Of a stretch of DNA of 64,000 nt, positions 48,773-57,997 are shown in pieces. The stretch lies in the NCBI GenBank assembly GCA_947627215.1, contig CANQVD010000001.1, positions 1-64,000 on the forward strand, given 5' to 3'. Each line of letters begins with the position of its first letter. The first letter of the stretch is position 1. The notes under the pieces are model-generated. The model was not told where the DNA came from, searched no databases, and saw nothing but the letters and a program-made list of their open reading frames with translations. The translations under genes and the position numbers were made by a program. Origin of the DNA: an uncultured Eisenbergiella sp. GTDB lineage: Bacteria; Bacillota; Clostridia; Lachnospirales; Lachnospiraceae.

Positions 48773-48954
48773 AAACGCCGCAGGGCCTTGTCTCCGCTGC
48801 TGGATTCCTTTTCCGGACACGCTCGCGCTCGAGAAAAACGCAGCGGTGCTAAGCTCAGCTTCGTCCTAACGGACTTGCTTCGCTAAGTACCGGCGTTTTT
48901 CTAACGGTCCGGGAAAATGGAATCCAGCATCGGAGACAAGGCCCTGCGGCGTTT
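48773..48954. repeat. Large imperfect inverted repeat (arms of about 46 bases)
   Basis: Arms 48773-48818 and 48907-48954 pair with few mismatches; an inner stem pairs 48832-48841 with 48893-48902. It fills most of the gap between the NUDIX and cytidylate-kinase-like genes (48766-49094), where no gene is seen. The long arms look like a MITE or a dispersed structured repeat. No second copy was noticed in this window. Confidence 0.75.
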
Positions 48955-49094
48955 AGTCTGTGGAGATGGTCCTGTATATCTTTTACAAAAAAAGGTTGAA
49001 ATGGCGTATGGTGTTGTATATAATAACAATATAATAACATTGCGACAGCAATGAGGGGCGGCAGTGTGATCCAAACAAGAAAGGGGATGGCAGT

Positions 49095-49721
49095 ATGAAT
49101 ACGATCATTACGATAGGACGGCAGTTCGGTTCAGGCGGCAGGGAGATCGGAGAGAAGGTCGCGCAGTATTTCGGCATTCCGTATTACGATAAGGAGCTGC
49201 TGACGCGGGCTGCCAAGGAAAGCGGCTTCTGTGAGGAAATGATCAAGAACCACGATGAACGGCCCACCAATTCCTTCCTTTACAATCTGGTGATGGATAC
49301 CTATTCCTTCGGATACAACGCGTCATCCTTTATGGATATGCCCATCAGCCACAAGGTGTTCCTGGCCCAGTTCGATACGATCAAGAACATCGCGTCGGAG
49401 GGCCCCTGCGTCATCGTCGGCCGCTGTGCGGATTATGCGCTTCACGATTTTAAGAACTGCATCCATCTGTTCATTTACGGCGACGAGGAGTCCAAGGTGC
49501 GGCGGATCATGCAGCGCTACGATCTGAGCGAGGAGAAGGCGCGGGATATGTGCGTGAAGAAGGATAAGCAGCGCCAGAGCTATTACAATTATTATACCTC
49601 CAAGAAATGGGGACGGGCGGACAGCTACGATTTCTGTCTGAGCAGCTCTGTTCTGGGCGAGGAAGGCACGGTGAAGCTGATCGTCCAGATCGTTGAGGAC
49701 TTCGAAAAACGCGGGAAATGA
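49095..49721 (+). CDS. Cytidylate kinase-like protein
   Basis: 208 residues: ITIGRQFGSGGREIGEKVAQYFGIPYYDKELL (P-loop-like N-terminus) and later VIVGRCADYALHDFKNCIHLFIYGDEESKVRRIMQRY. This is the Cmk-like family of Clostridia, related to, but distinct from, CMP kinase; substrate uncertain. AAAGGGGATGG stands before the ATG. Confidence 0.85.
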   Translation: MNTIITIGRQFGSGGREIGEKVAQYFGIPYYDKELLTRAAKESGFCEEMIKNHDERPTNSFLYNLVMDTYSFGYNASSFMDMPISHKVFLAQFDTIKNIASEGPCVIVGRCADYALHDFKNCIHLFIYGDEESKVRRIMQRYDLSEEKARDMCVKKDKQRQSYYNYYTSKKWGRADSYDFCLSSSVLGEEGTVKLIVQIVEDFEKRGK

Positions 49722-49927
49722 ATGTCTGCCGGTTCCGGTCCGCGGCATTTCCGGCTTTCGGTCCGTTCCTCTGCCTGACGGCGCTTCGCGAAGCTTCCAT
49801 GGACGGCGGCCCGGACGTTCGCTTCCGGAAACCGACGCGCGGCGGGACAGCAGCGGTTTTCGTTGGACGCGGAGACATATAACTATGCGCAAAAGCATAG
49901 TTTAACGAATAGTTCATATGAGAATAA

Positions 49928-49968
49928 GGGCCTGCGAACCGCTTTCGATGCGGAACGCAGGCTCATTT
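49928..49968 (+). terminator. Intrinsic terminator
   Basis: GCCTGCG (49931-49937) and a complementary CGCAGGC (about 49955-49961) with an inner CCGC/GCGG stem, followed by TCATTTCTTTT. It ends the kinase-like gene, 210 bases after its stop, facing the leftward dtd. The rest of the 49722-49981 gap has no clear gene. Confidence 0.7.
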
Positions 49969-49981
49969 CTTTTCCGGGCCG

Positions 49982-50428
49982 TTACAACTCTGCGGAATCC
50001 AGAACGATCGTAAAGGGACCGTCATTGACCAGCGAGATCTTCATATCGGCGCCGAATACGCCGGTGTTCACGACGGGAATTTCTTTTTTGCAGAAATCTA
50101 TAATATGATCATAAAGTTCTTCGGCATGCTGCGGAGAACCGGCTCGAACAAAGGACGGCCGGTTTCCCTTTCTGCAGTCGGCGTGCAGCGTGAACTGGGA
50201 AACGATGAGAAGCTGACCCTCCACGTCCTTTAAGGCCAGATTGGTTTTCCCCTGCGCATCCTCAAAAATGCGCAGGCCGATCAGCTTTTTGGCCATCTTG
50301 TCCGCATCGTTCCGGGTATCCGTGCCGCAGATGCCGACGAGAACCAGCAGTCCCCGGTCAATTTCGGAAACGGTCTTGCCTTCGATGTCCACCCGGGCCC
50401 GCAGGACGCGCTGAATGACAAATCGCAT
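49982..50428 (-). CDS. dtd: D-aminoacyl-tRNA deacylase
   Basis: 148 residues, full length. Motifs LLIVSQFTLHADCRKGNRPSF (SQFTL motif) and NTGVFGADMKISLVNDGPFT (the GP-containing NDGPFT motif). Dtd removes D-amino acids wrongly attached to tRNA. ATG at 50428. A terminator lies on the converging side. Confidence 0.95.
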   Translation of the reverse strand: MRFVIQRVLRARVDIEGKTVSEIDRGLLVLVGICGTDTRNDADKMAKKLIGLRIFEDAQGKTNLALKDVEGQLLIVSQFTLHADCRKGNRPSFVRAGSPQHAEELYDHIIDFCKKEIPVVNTGVFGADMKISLVNDGPFTIVLDSAEL

Positions 50429-50561
50429 GACTTCTTCCTCCGATTCTGTGAAAAACGGGCAAAAAACAGGTTTTTCCTTCGCCAGTCCGCACTCTTCTGC
50501 CGTTTTTTGTATTGTTAAATAATTAACAAATCGACGGCATGAAACAAAGCTTCTTTCCGGT

Positions 50562-52010
50562 TCAGTTCTGCCGGTTCGTCCTTCCGGCGGAGACCTCTTT
50601 TACGGATTCCGCTTTCCTGGATTCCGTTCTCTTATCGGCCGCGGGCGTTTGTTCCGCCGTCCTTTCCTTTTCCGCGGGAAGCGGCGCGCGTCCGGCTTTT
50701 TCTTTCGGCTTCCGACGGACGGTTTCCACGGCCTCTGCCCTCTCCTCCTCGCCAAACGAGATGATCTGACCGGTCTTTTTATCCACCTTCAGGAGCGTTT
50801 CATACGCTTTTATCTCCACGGGCATGCCCTTGCGCTTCAGATTGCCGTTGATCCTGCGGCGTACCAGGGTATAGAACACGGCGAAAACGGGAACCCCCAG
50901 GATCATACCGGCTACGCCCAGCAGGCCGCTGAACAGGGTGATGGAAAAAATAACCCAGAAGCCGGTCAGACCGGTGGAATTCCCCAGGATCCTGGGCCCG
51001 AGAATATTCCCGTCAAACTGCTGCAAAACGAAAATGAAAATCACGAAATACAGCGCCTGCATCGGATTGACCATCAGGATCAGCAGCGCGCAGGGGACCG
51101 CGCCGATGAACGGGCCGAAGAAAGGAATGATGTTCGTGACGCCAATGATGAAGCTTAACAGCATCGGATACGGAAACTTCAGAAGGCTGACGCATATAAA
51201 GGAAATTACGCCGATGAGGAAGGAATCCAGAAGCTTGCCGTTGATAAAGCCGCCGAAGGTGCGGTCGATCAGCCGCGCATTGTCCGTCAGCGCGTTGGCC
51301 CGGTTGACATCCAGCAGCGCATAGACCGTTTTTTTTGCTTGTCCCTGAAATTTTTCCTTGCTGGAGAGCAGATAAATGGAGATGATCAGACCGATCACAA
51401 GATCCCAGAGAAATTTGGCGAGATTGATCATGCTCGCGGATACCGTGCGTACCAGCGTGTTCATCCGCGGGATGAGCGTATTGTTCAGCCAGTCATAAAA
51501 GGTGCCGGAATAGGATGTGATCATATCTCCCGCCGCCTTTTCGAGATTGGGATTGCTGGAAAGGATCTCGTCCAGCCAGTTCGTCAGGTTCCTGAAGTAT
51601 TCCGGCAGTTGTTTGATGATGCTGGAAATGCTGGCGATGATCTGCGGAATGACCACCTGGAAAAAGCCATAGATCAAGACGCTCACAAAGGTCAGCGTCA
51701 TCAGGATTCCCACGCCGCGGCAGATATGAGTCATATGCTTTTCGCCGGAGGAAAGGCCGGGAAATTTTCGGATCAGGAAATCCCGGACGGGATAAAGCAT
51801 CCGCCGCTCGATAAAATGAAGGATCGGCCACATGAGGTAGGCCAGGACGAGGCCGTCGATGATGGGCGCTGCGATATCCAAAAGGGCGACCAGATTGGAC
51901 CGGAAGGAACCGCCGTGAAACAGCAGATAATAAAAGCTGATGCCGCCGATGATGACCAGAAGGGCCGTCACGCCCCAGTACAGATACTTCTTTTCCCAGC
52001 GGAACTTCAT
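50562..52010 (-). CDS. AI-2E family transporter (PerM/YdiK type)
   Basis: 482 residues with about eight membrane segments; family marks are GFINGKLLDSFLIGVISFICVSLLKFPYPMLLSFIIGVTNIIPFFGPFIGAVP and GLLGVAGMILGVPVFAVFYT. A charged C-terminal tail (EEERAEAVETVRRKPKEKAG) is longer than usual. Members export autoinducer-2, ions or other solutes; substrate unknown here. GGAGG before the ATG at 52010. It diverges from ttcA; the shared region holds AATAGTATACTATT (about 52112-52125). Confidence 0.9.
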   Translation of the reverse strand: MKFRWEKKYLYWGVTALLVIIGGISFYYLLFHGGSFRSNLVALLDIAAPIIDGLVLAYLMWPILHFIERRMLYPVRDFLIRKFPGLSSGEKHMTHICRGVGILMTLTFVSVLIYGFFQVVIPQIIASISSIIKQLPEYFRNLTNWLDEILSSNPNLEKAAGDMITSYSGTFYDWLNNTLIPRMNTLVRTVSASMINLAKFLWDLVIGLIISIYLLSSKEKFQGQAKKTVYALLDVNRANALTDNARLIDRTFGGFINGKLLDSFLIGVISFICVSLLKFPYPMLLSFIIGVTNIIPFFGPFIGAVPCALLILMVNPMQALYFVIFIFVLQQFDGNILGPRILGNSTGLTGFWVIFSITLFSGLLGVAGMILGVPVFAVFYTLVRRRINGNLKRKGMPVEIKAYETLLKVDKKTGQIISFGEEERAEAVETVRRKPKEKAGRAPLPAEKERTAEQTPAADKRTESRKAESVKEVSAGRTNRQN

Positions 52011-52155
52011 AGCGCAAATGCCTCCTTCTTTCGTGCTCCGAATGTCCTGAAACCGATCCGGGATCTCCCCGGGTATATTTTCCGAATGTTTTTGATGAAA
52101 TTTCCATCATAAAATAGTATACTATTATCAGCATACAAAAGGGAAGAGGTTTTTT

Positions 52156-52941
52156 ATGGATTTACAGCAGGTCTTGAGCCACGTTCGCCGGGCGGTGGAC
52201 GATTATCAGATGATCCGGGACGGAGACCGCATCGCGGTGGGGATTTCCGGCGGCAAGGACTCTCTCACCATGCTCTATGCCCTGAACGCGCTGGAACGCT
52301 TTTATCCGCATCCGTTTTCCATTCATGCGGTTACGGTCGATCTGGGCTTTCAGAACCTGGATCTGAGCAAAATAGAGGCTCTGTGCGCCGGCCTTGGCGT
52401 CCCCTATACCGTCGTGCGCACGGAAATCGCGGATATCGTCTTCGAGCAGCGAAAGGAAACCAATCCCTGCGCGCTCTGCGCGAAGATGCGCAAAGGGGCC
52501 CTCAACAACGCGATCCGGGCCGCGGGCTGCAACAAGGTGGCTTACGCGCATCACAGGGACGATGTGGTGGAAACCATGCTCCTCTCCCTGATCTTCGAGG
52601 GGCGGTTTCATACCTTCTCCCCGGTGACCTGGCTGGACCGGACGGAGCTGACCGTGATCCGGCCCCTTCTGTACATGAAGGAGGCGGATATCATCGATTT
52701 TGTCAATAAGCATTCCGTTCCCGTCGTGAAAAGCCCCTGCCCCGCGGACGGCAATACGAAGCGGGAATATGTCAAGCAGCTCCTGAAAAGGCTGAATCAG
52801 GAAAATCCCGGCGTCGCGGACCGCATGTTCACAGCGATCCGCACCGGCGGTCTCCCCGGCTGGACGGCGCCCGGCCAGATGCCGTGCGGGGGCCGGTGCC
52901 CGCGCACAGAAAGGGAAGAAAAAGAGCATGGCGACCAGTAA
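52156..52941 (+). CDS. tRNA 2-thiocytidine biosynthesis TtcA-like protein
   Basis: 261 residues. PP-loop ATPase signature AVGISGGKDSLTMLYAL near residue 33 and the CxxC motif NPCALCAKMRKGALNNA with a third Cys in VKSPCPADGNTK; these bind an iron-sulfur cluster that donates sulfur to tRNA C32. The C-terminus carries another cysteine pair (PCGGRCPRTEREE). The gene overlaps the recombinase gene by 14 bases. AAGAGGTT precedes the ATG. Confidence 0.88.
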   Translation: MDLQQVLSHVRRAVDDYQMIRDGDRIAVGISGGKDSLTMLYALNALERFYPHPFSIHAVTVDLGFQNLDLSKIEALCAGLGVPYTVVRTEIADIVFEQRKETNPCALCAKMRKGALNNAIRAAGCNKVAYAHHRDDVVETMLLSLIFEGRFHTFSPVTWLDRTELTVIRPLLYMKEADIIDFVNKHSVPVVKSPCPADGNTKREYVKQLLKRLNQENPGVADRMFTAIRTGGLPGWTAPGQMPCGGRCPRTEREEKEHGDQ

Positions 52942-53980
52942 AAGCTATCATGAAACGGTAAATCGGAACAACACCCTTCGCCTCCGGGAGCTGACGGACC
53001 AGCTTCCGCCCTTCTGCCGGGAATTTTTTCAGGCCATCTCGGACATCACGGAGTCCCGGACGCGGATCGCCTATGCCTACGATCTGGGCGTGTTTTTCGA
53101 GTTCCTGCGCCAGCGAAACCCGCTATACCGGAACGTCCCGGTCCGGGAGATCACGGTGGACGTGCTGAATCGGATCGAAAAGGCCGACATCGAAGAATAT
53201 GTGGAATTTCTCTCCCTCTATGAAAAGGACGGCGGGGAATTCACCAACAACGACCGGGGAAAGCGGCGCAAGCTGGCTTCCCTGCGCACCTTTTACGACT
53301 ACTATTTCCAGAACGGCAAGGCGCAGGCCAACGTGGCGGAAAAGGTTCCGCTGCCGAAGCTTCACGAAAAAGAGATCGTCCGGATGGATCCCAACGAGGT
53401 GGCCGTCCTGCTGGATCAGGTGGAGGCCGGCACGAAAATGACCAAAAGCCAGCTCAAATTCCATGAAAAGACCAGGGTGCGGGATCTGGCTCTGCTCACG
53501 CTGCTTCTGGGGACCGGCATCCGGGTTTCGGAGTGCGTTGGCCTGGATCTGAACGATGTGGACTTCGACAATCTGGCGATCAAGGTTTACCGCAAGGGCG
53601 GTTACGAGGACGTGGTGTATTTCGGGGAGGAGGTGGAGGCGGCGCTGCGCTCCTATCTGGAGGAGCGAAAGCACATCGTCCCCGCGGAGGGCCACGAGAA
53701 CGCGTTTTTCCTGTCTCTGCAGAACCGCCGCATGGCTGTCCGCAGCGTGGAGAATCTGGTGAAAAAATATACCTCTCTGGTCACCACCACCAAGAAGATC
53801 ACGCCGCATAAGCTTCGCAGCACCTACGGCAGCAACCTCTATCAGGAGACCGGAGACATCTATCTGGTGGCCGATGTGCTGGGACACAAGGATGTCAATA
53901 CCACCAGGAAGCACTATGCGGCCATGCAGGATTACAACAAGCGCAGGGCCGCGAAAACAGTAAAGCTGCGGGAGCCGTAA
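52928..53980 (+). CDS. Tyrosine recombinase XerS-like
   Basis: 350 residues. Catalytic residues in order: GIRVSECVGL (Arg), KVYRKGGYED (Lys), PHKLRSTYGS (His and Arg), LGHKDVNTTRKHY (His and Tyr). The length and N-terminus match XerS, the single Xer protein that resolves chromosome dimers in many Firmicutes. It lies far from the ICE and belongs to the core chromosome. A terminator follows directly. Confidence 0.9.
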   Translation: MATSKSYHETVNRNNTLRLRELTDQLPPFCREFFQAISDITESRTRIAYAYDLGVFFEFLRQRNPLYRNVPVREITVDVLNRIEKADIEEYVEFLSLYEKDGGEFTNNDRGKRRKLASLRTFYDYYFQNGKAQANVAEKVPLPKLHEKEIVRMDPNEVAVLLDQVEAGTKMTKSQLKFHEKTRVRDLALLTLLLGTGIRVSECVGLDLNDVDFDNLAIKVYRKGGYEDVVYFGEEVEAALRSYLEERKHIVPAEGHENAFFLSLQNRRMAVRSVENLVKKYTSLVTTTKKITPHKLRSTYGSNLYQETGDIYLVADVLGHKDVNTTRKHYAAMQDYNKRRAAKTVKLREP

Positions 53981-53997
53981 GGAACCGCAGCTTTTTT
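53964..53997 (+). terminator. Intrinsic terminator after xerS-like gene
   Basis: AGCTGCGG (53964-53971) with CCGCAGCT (53985-53992), then TTTTT. It includes the end of the gene. Confidence 0.85.
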
Positions 53998-54141
53998 GCG
54001 CCTGATAAAGCCATGCGCGGCACAGCGGGAATGCGTTCGTTCCCTGCGCCGCGCACGCCAGGGATGCAGAGAAAACGCTGTTCCCGTGCCGCGCAAAGAT
54101 CCGGCTGCCGCTCACGCCTCCTGCGCCGGCGCCGCCGTACG

Positions 54142-56550
54142 TCAAAACCGCAGGACCACCTTGAACAGATCTCCATCCAGCAGGATGCGGAAGCTGCCGT
54201 GCTGCAGCTCCGTAAAGCTCTTGGCGATGGCGAGCCCCAGGCCGCTGCCCTCCGTGTTGCGGGAACCGTCCCCGCGCACGAAACGTTCCGTCAGCTCTTC
54301 CGGCGCCACCAGAAGCTCCGTTTTGGAAATGTTTTTGATCTCGATCTCCGCTTCTTGTTCCAGATCCTTTAGCGTCACATAGACCCGGGTGGCGGGGAGC
54401 GCGTATTTGATCACATTGATGTAGAGATTTTCGATGATGCGGAAGGTCTTCTGGGGATCCAGCGTCAGATAGACCTTCTGCTCCGGCAGGATGAATTTGA
54501 CCTGGAGATCGTTTTCTTCAAAACGGTCCTCGTATTCCAGCCAGACCTGCCGCAGCAGATTTCCCACATCCACGCGCTCGTAATGCAGCGTGACATTGTC
54601 GGTGCTGGCCTTGCTTATTTCAAACAGATCCTCGATCAGCACCTTCAGCCGCACCGCCTTCTTATCCAGCGTGTTCAGGTATTCCTGCCGCTGCGCCTCC
54701 GTGAGCCCCGGCTCCTTCAGCAGATTGATATAGGTGATGATGGCGGTCAGCGGCGTCTTGAGATCGTGGGACATGTTGGTGATCAGCTCCGACTTCATGC
54801 GCTGGCTCTTCACCTCTTCGTCCACCGCCCGCTTGAAATCCTTCTGGATGGACCGCAGCTCGTTTTTATAGCTCTCGAACACGCCGAAATCCTCCGACAG
54901 GGCCACATCGAAATCGCCGCCGGCGATGGTGCCTGTCGCCTTCAGCAGGGCTTCATATTTGACCTGGACATCCCGGATGTATTTCTTCGCCACGAAATAG
55001 AGGGCGACGGAATACAGCGCCAGCGGAATGACGCCCCAGAACCAGAACATGCTGATGAAAAACAGCAGGACGAAATTCAACAGAACCAGTCTGCGCGTGA
55101 TCCGGCTGGCGTCGGTGCCGATGTCAAAGCTGGAGATCTCCCGCCAGAAATCCCGGACCCGGCTCACGCCCCGGTTCCAGTAACGGCAGATCAGGCTCCG
55201 CTCCTTCAGCCAGGGCTTCAGGGGACGCATCTGCGTCAGCACGGTCCCAATGGTGAAAGCTGTAAGGAAACAGAGAAACAGCAGTCCGGTCAGGAGGAAG
55301 AAGCGCAGCCAACTCAGATGGAGCGGCGCCAGCAGATGATCGTTGAGCGTCTGCAGGAACCAGCCGTGCTGATAATCGCAGATCTGGTTCACCGCGGTCC
55401 TGGTGAGCGTCAGCAATATCACGGCGGCCGTGAGCAGGATCTCCGGGGGCAGTCTGCAGATCCAGAGCTCCTGGTATACGTAAGAGCCCTTTTGCCTGCG
55501 GTTGAAATGAAATACGCAGAACGCGCCGGCACAGAACGACAGCGCCAGGAAACAGAGATAAATATCCACCACGCCGCCGTGCAGATAGCTGTCATATCTG
55601 GCGGTCCTGACGTCGGGAATGAAATAATAGCTGCCGTTGGCCGTGAACGGATACAGGCCGGAGACCGTAAAGATGTCGTCATACTGCTCCGCGCTGACGG
55701 CGTAGACGATATCCATATCCGCGGGCCCCGTCACGCTGAATTCATAATAATACTGCTCTTCTGCCTCCGCGTTGTAAAAGGACACATAGGAACGGCCGTT
55801 TTCATCGAAATCGGCATAGGAAAGATCGTGGCCCAGCGCCTCCACCTTTTTCAGAAAAGCGTCCGGATCGCTTCCGCAGCCCACGCTGCAATGCTGCAGA
55901 TTCCCGGAGCCGTCATAGGAAAAGCGGACGAACCAACTGTAGGAGCCCAGCAGCACATCCGGATCCCCTTCCCGGTCCGCCATTTCAAAATATCCGGCGA
56001 TCAGGCCGCTGTTGCCGATGGCGGTGCCGGTGCGCCTGTCCACCGCATAATAATCCAGATACCGGATCAGCTCGGAGACGGCGTCCCGGGAAGCCGTGAT
56101 CTCCGACAGGGAGTCCTCACGGGCCATTCGCAGATAATTCTGCAGGGAGACGGAATCCGGCACCGCGTCCGCAGGAACGTCGAACGATCTCGTCAAGCTG
56201 GCCATGCTCTCATCCAGATCATAGGTCCCGATCAGCTCCGGCTGCACGAAAAGATCTGCCAACGACCAGTTTTTCTGATCCGCCCGGTCCCGCAGATATT
56301 TGTACTGGATGAAGTTGCTCCGGTACAGCAGGGAAATGAAGGGCTCCCCGGTCAGCGGATCCTCATAGGCTCGGTCCGACTGCTTCTCAAACACAGGGAA
56401 CAGCAGGAGGAACAGGACCGTGATCAGCAGCACGCAGCACAGGGCCCTGCGCAGGCTTTTCCGGGCAGGTGTGCCGGACCCGTGCCCGACAGCGCGGTCT
56501 CTTCCGGCTCTTTTTTCGGCTTCACTGTTTCTCAATCTTGTATCCAACAC
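54142..56550 (-). CDS. Large sensor histidine kinase
   Basis: 802 residues. A membrane segment near residue 35 is followed by an extracellular domain of about 300 residues, several membrane helices (residues about 340-540), a HAMP-like segment, the DHp motif NMSHDLKTPLTAI (about residue 595) and a HATPase domain (IENLYINVIKYALPATRV, GSGLGLAIAKSF). It shares an operon with the response regulator upstream (29-base overlap). The signal is unknown; the large sensor resembles those for envelope stress. Confidence 0.92.
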   Translation of the reverse strand: MLDTRLRNSEAEKRAGRDRAVGHGSGTPARKSLRRALCCVLLITVLFLLLFPVFEKQSDRAYEDPLTGEPFISLLYRSNFIQYKYLRDRADQKNWSLADLFVQPELIGTYDLDESMASLTRSFDVPADAVPDSVSLQNYLRMAREDSLSEITASRDAVSELIRYLDYYAVDRRTGTAIGNSGLIAGYFEMADREGDPDVLLGSYSWFVRFSYDGSGNLQHCSVGCGSDPDAFLKKVEALGHDLSYADFDENGRSYVSFYNAEAEEQYYYEFSVTGPADMDIVYAVSAEQYDDIFTVSGLYPFTANGSYYFIPDVRTARYDSYLHGGVVDIYLCFLALSFCAGAFCVFHFNRRQKGSYVYQELWICRLPPEILLTAAVILLTLTRTAVNQICDYQHGWFLQTLNDHLLAPLHLSWLRFFLLTGLLFLCFLTAFTIGTVLTQMRPLKPWLKERSLICRYWNRGVSRVRDFWREISSFDIGTDASRITRRLVLLNFVLLFFISMFWFWGVIPLALYSVALYFVAKKYIRDVQVKYEALLKATGTIAGGDFDVALSEDFGVFESYKNELRSIQKDFKRAVDEEVKSQRMKSELITNMSHDLKTPLTAIITYINLLKEPGLTEAQRQEYLNTLDKKAVRLKVLIEDLFEISKASTDNVTLHYERVDVGNLLRQVWLEYEDRFEENDLQVKFILPEQKVYLTLDPQKTFRIIENLYINVIKYALPATRVYVTLKDLEQEAEIEIKNISKTELLVAPEELTERFVRGDGSRNTEGSGLGLAIAKSFTELQHGSFRILLDGDLFKVVLRF

Positions 56551-57232
56551 CCCATACCACCTTCAGATATTTCGGATTCTTCGGATCGATCTCGATCTTT
56601 TCCCGGATCTTCCGGATGTGCACCATGATCGTGTCCGTATTGACGGCCTTCTCGTTCCAGATACGCTCGTAGATCTCCTCCGCGCTGAATACGCGGCCCG
56701 GATTCTTCATCAGGAGCAGGAGGATCCGAAATTCGATGGGCGTCAGCCGCACGGGCGCGCCGTCCACAAATACCTCCACCGTCTCCTCGTTCAGTTCAAT
56801 GCCGCCGATCACGTGATACGTATCCTTTCGCGGTTCCGCCTGCAGCAGGGCTTCCTGATACCGGTTGTAGCGGCGCAACTGAGAGTTGACCCGGGCCAGA
56901 AGCTCCAGCGGCGTAAACGGCTTGGTGATATAGTCGTCGGCGCCCATGTTCAGCCCCATGATCTTATCGACCTCCTCCGATTTGGCGGACAGCATGATGA
57001 TCGGGATCTCGAATCCTCTGTCCCGCATTTTCATGATCATCGTGATACCGTCCATGCGGGGCATCATGACGTCCACGATGGCGAGGTCGATCTTCTCCCC
57101 TTCCAGGGCCGCAAGGCCCTCCAGCCCGTCTCCGGCCTTCGATACGCGGTATCCCTGGTTGCGCAGATAGATCTCCACGCCGTCCCGGATGTCCGCGTCA
57201 TCCTCCACGATCAGAATGTGATTTTTTTCCAT
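56522..57232 (-). CDS. OmpR-family response regulator
   Basis: 236 residues. Receiver: ILIVEDDADIRDGVE, Asp in LAIVDVMMPRMDG (about Asp53), Lys in TKPFTPLELL; winged helix DNA-binding domain at the C-terminus (TPIEFRILLLLMKNPGRVFSAEEIYERIWNE ... VVWGVGYKI). Its ATG is preceded by GGAGG. It is read leftward with the large kinase; the target genes are unknown. Confidence 0.94.
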   Translation of the reverse strand: MEKNHILIVEDDADIRDGVEIYLRNQGYRVSKAGDGLEGLAALEGEKIDLAIVDVMMPRMDGITMIMKMRDRGFEIPIIMLSAKSEEVDKIMGLNMGADDYITKPFTPLELLARVNSQLRRYNRYQEALLQAEPRKDTYHVIGGIELNEETVEVFVDGAPVRLTPIEFRILLLLMKNPGRVFSAEEIYERIWNEKAVNTDTIMVHIRKIREKIEIDPKNPKYLKVVWGVGYKIEKQ

Positions 57233-57341
57233 TGCCGTTTCCTCCCGTATGACGCTGTCGCTCCTGCCTGTTCAGTATACCCTTTCGCCTGGAAAACCGC
57301 AATATCATTGTAAGGATCAAATCTTTCGGAACAGAACAGAA

Positions 57342-57377
57342 AAAACCAAAGAATTTCTAAAGAAATTCTTTGGTTTT
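57342..57377. terminator. Bidirectional terminator, 17-bp perfect stem
   Basis: AAAACCAAAGAATTTCT (57342-57358) pairs fully with 57361-57377 around AA. It separates the LysM-protein gene from the response-regulator operon. Confidence 0.85.
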
Positions 57378-57452
57378 CCGACATAACGGTATTGTCCCCG
57401 ACAGGGGAGAAAATCAGGCGGCAGATCCTGACGGAAGGGCCGCCAGAACGGC

Positions 57453-57797
57453 TCAGCGATAATAGGGAATCACCAGATAGCTCCCGGCCTCGATGGCGTT
57501 CTCATTCAGAATATGGTTGGTCTCACAGACCTCCGCGATATAATCCGCCGCAGAACCGTAATGCCCGTCGGCATACGCCGCGGCGATGGAGGAAAGGGTA
57601 TCCCCCGGCATGATCATGATGCTGGTAAAATACTTCCGCTCCGCCGCTCCTTCGCCCTGTGCGCTGACGGTAACGCCGCACGCAAAAACGCCCGCCGTCA
57701 GAAAAAAAGCGGCGGCAAACGCCGCGAGCGCCAGGCGCCTGCGAAGCTGTCTCTGTCTCCTGATGCGGTTCAGTCTGCTCCTTCTCTCCGAATTCAT
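57453..57797 (-). CDS. LysM-domain protein (YneA-like, SOS-controlled)
   Basis: 114 residues from the ATG at 57797. A basic N-terminus, a membrane segment (ALAAFAAAFFLTAGVFACGV) and a C-terminal LysM motif (IMPGDTLSSIAAAYADGHYG ... GSYLVIPYY). This is the layout of YneA, an SOS-induced inhibitor of cell division. Divergent from lexA across several LexA boxes, matching the Bacillus yneA-lexA arrangement. The function is inferred from context. Confidence 0.85.
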   Translation of the reverse strand: MNSERRSRLNRIRRQRQLRRRLALAAFAAAFFLTAGVFACGVTVSAQGEGAAERKYFTSIMIMPGDTLSSIAAAYADGHYGSAADYIAEVCETNHILNENAIEAGSYLVIPYYR

Positions 57798-57813
57798 CCT
57801 CTCACCCTCTGTC

Positions 57814-57928
57814 CAAACATATGTTGCGAACATTTGTTCTCTTCGCTGTTTTGATTATATCGAACATATTTTCGAATGTCAAGGGGAAAGACGGAAAAAT
57901 CGAACATTTTTTCGGAATATATGTTTGC
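57814..57928. promoter_or_regulatory. Cluster of LexA (SOS) boxes
   Basis: Matches to the Gram-positive box CGAACATATGTTCG: 57814-57827 (partial), 57827-57840 (CGAACATTTGTTCT), 57861-57874 (CGAACATATTTTCG), 57901-57914 (CGAACATTTTTTCG) and a weaker 57915-57928. They lie between the LysM-protein gene and lexA and should repress both until DNA damage. Confidence 0.9.
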
Positions 57929-57997
57929 TTTTCGGGAGGAGGTATGCTAGAATGATAACAGATCAGTCCGGCCGGTGCCGGTGAAAGGAGCGTTTCC

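Noticed and set aside
52928-53980. XerS-like gene as the ICE integrase
   Set aside because: It is 22 kb outside the element in a core-gene context; the ICE has its own serine recombinase at its end.
54583-56628. Plus-strand frame of 681 codons opposite the large histidine kinase
   Set aside because: Rich in Gln/His/Arg with no domain; the kinase on the minus strand has all motifs.
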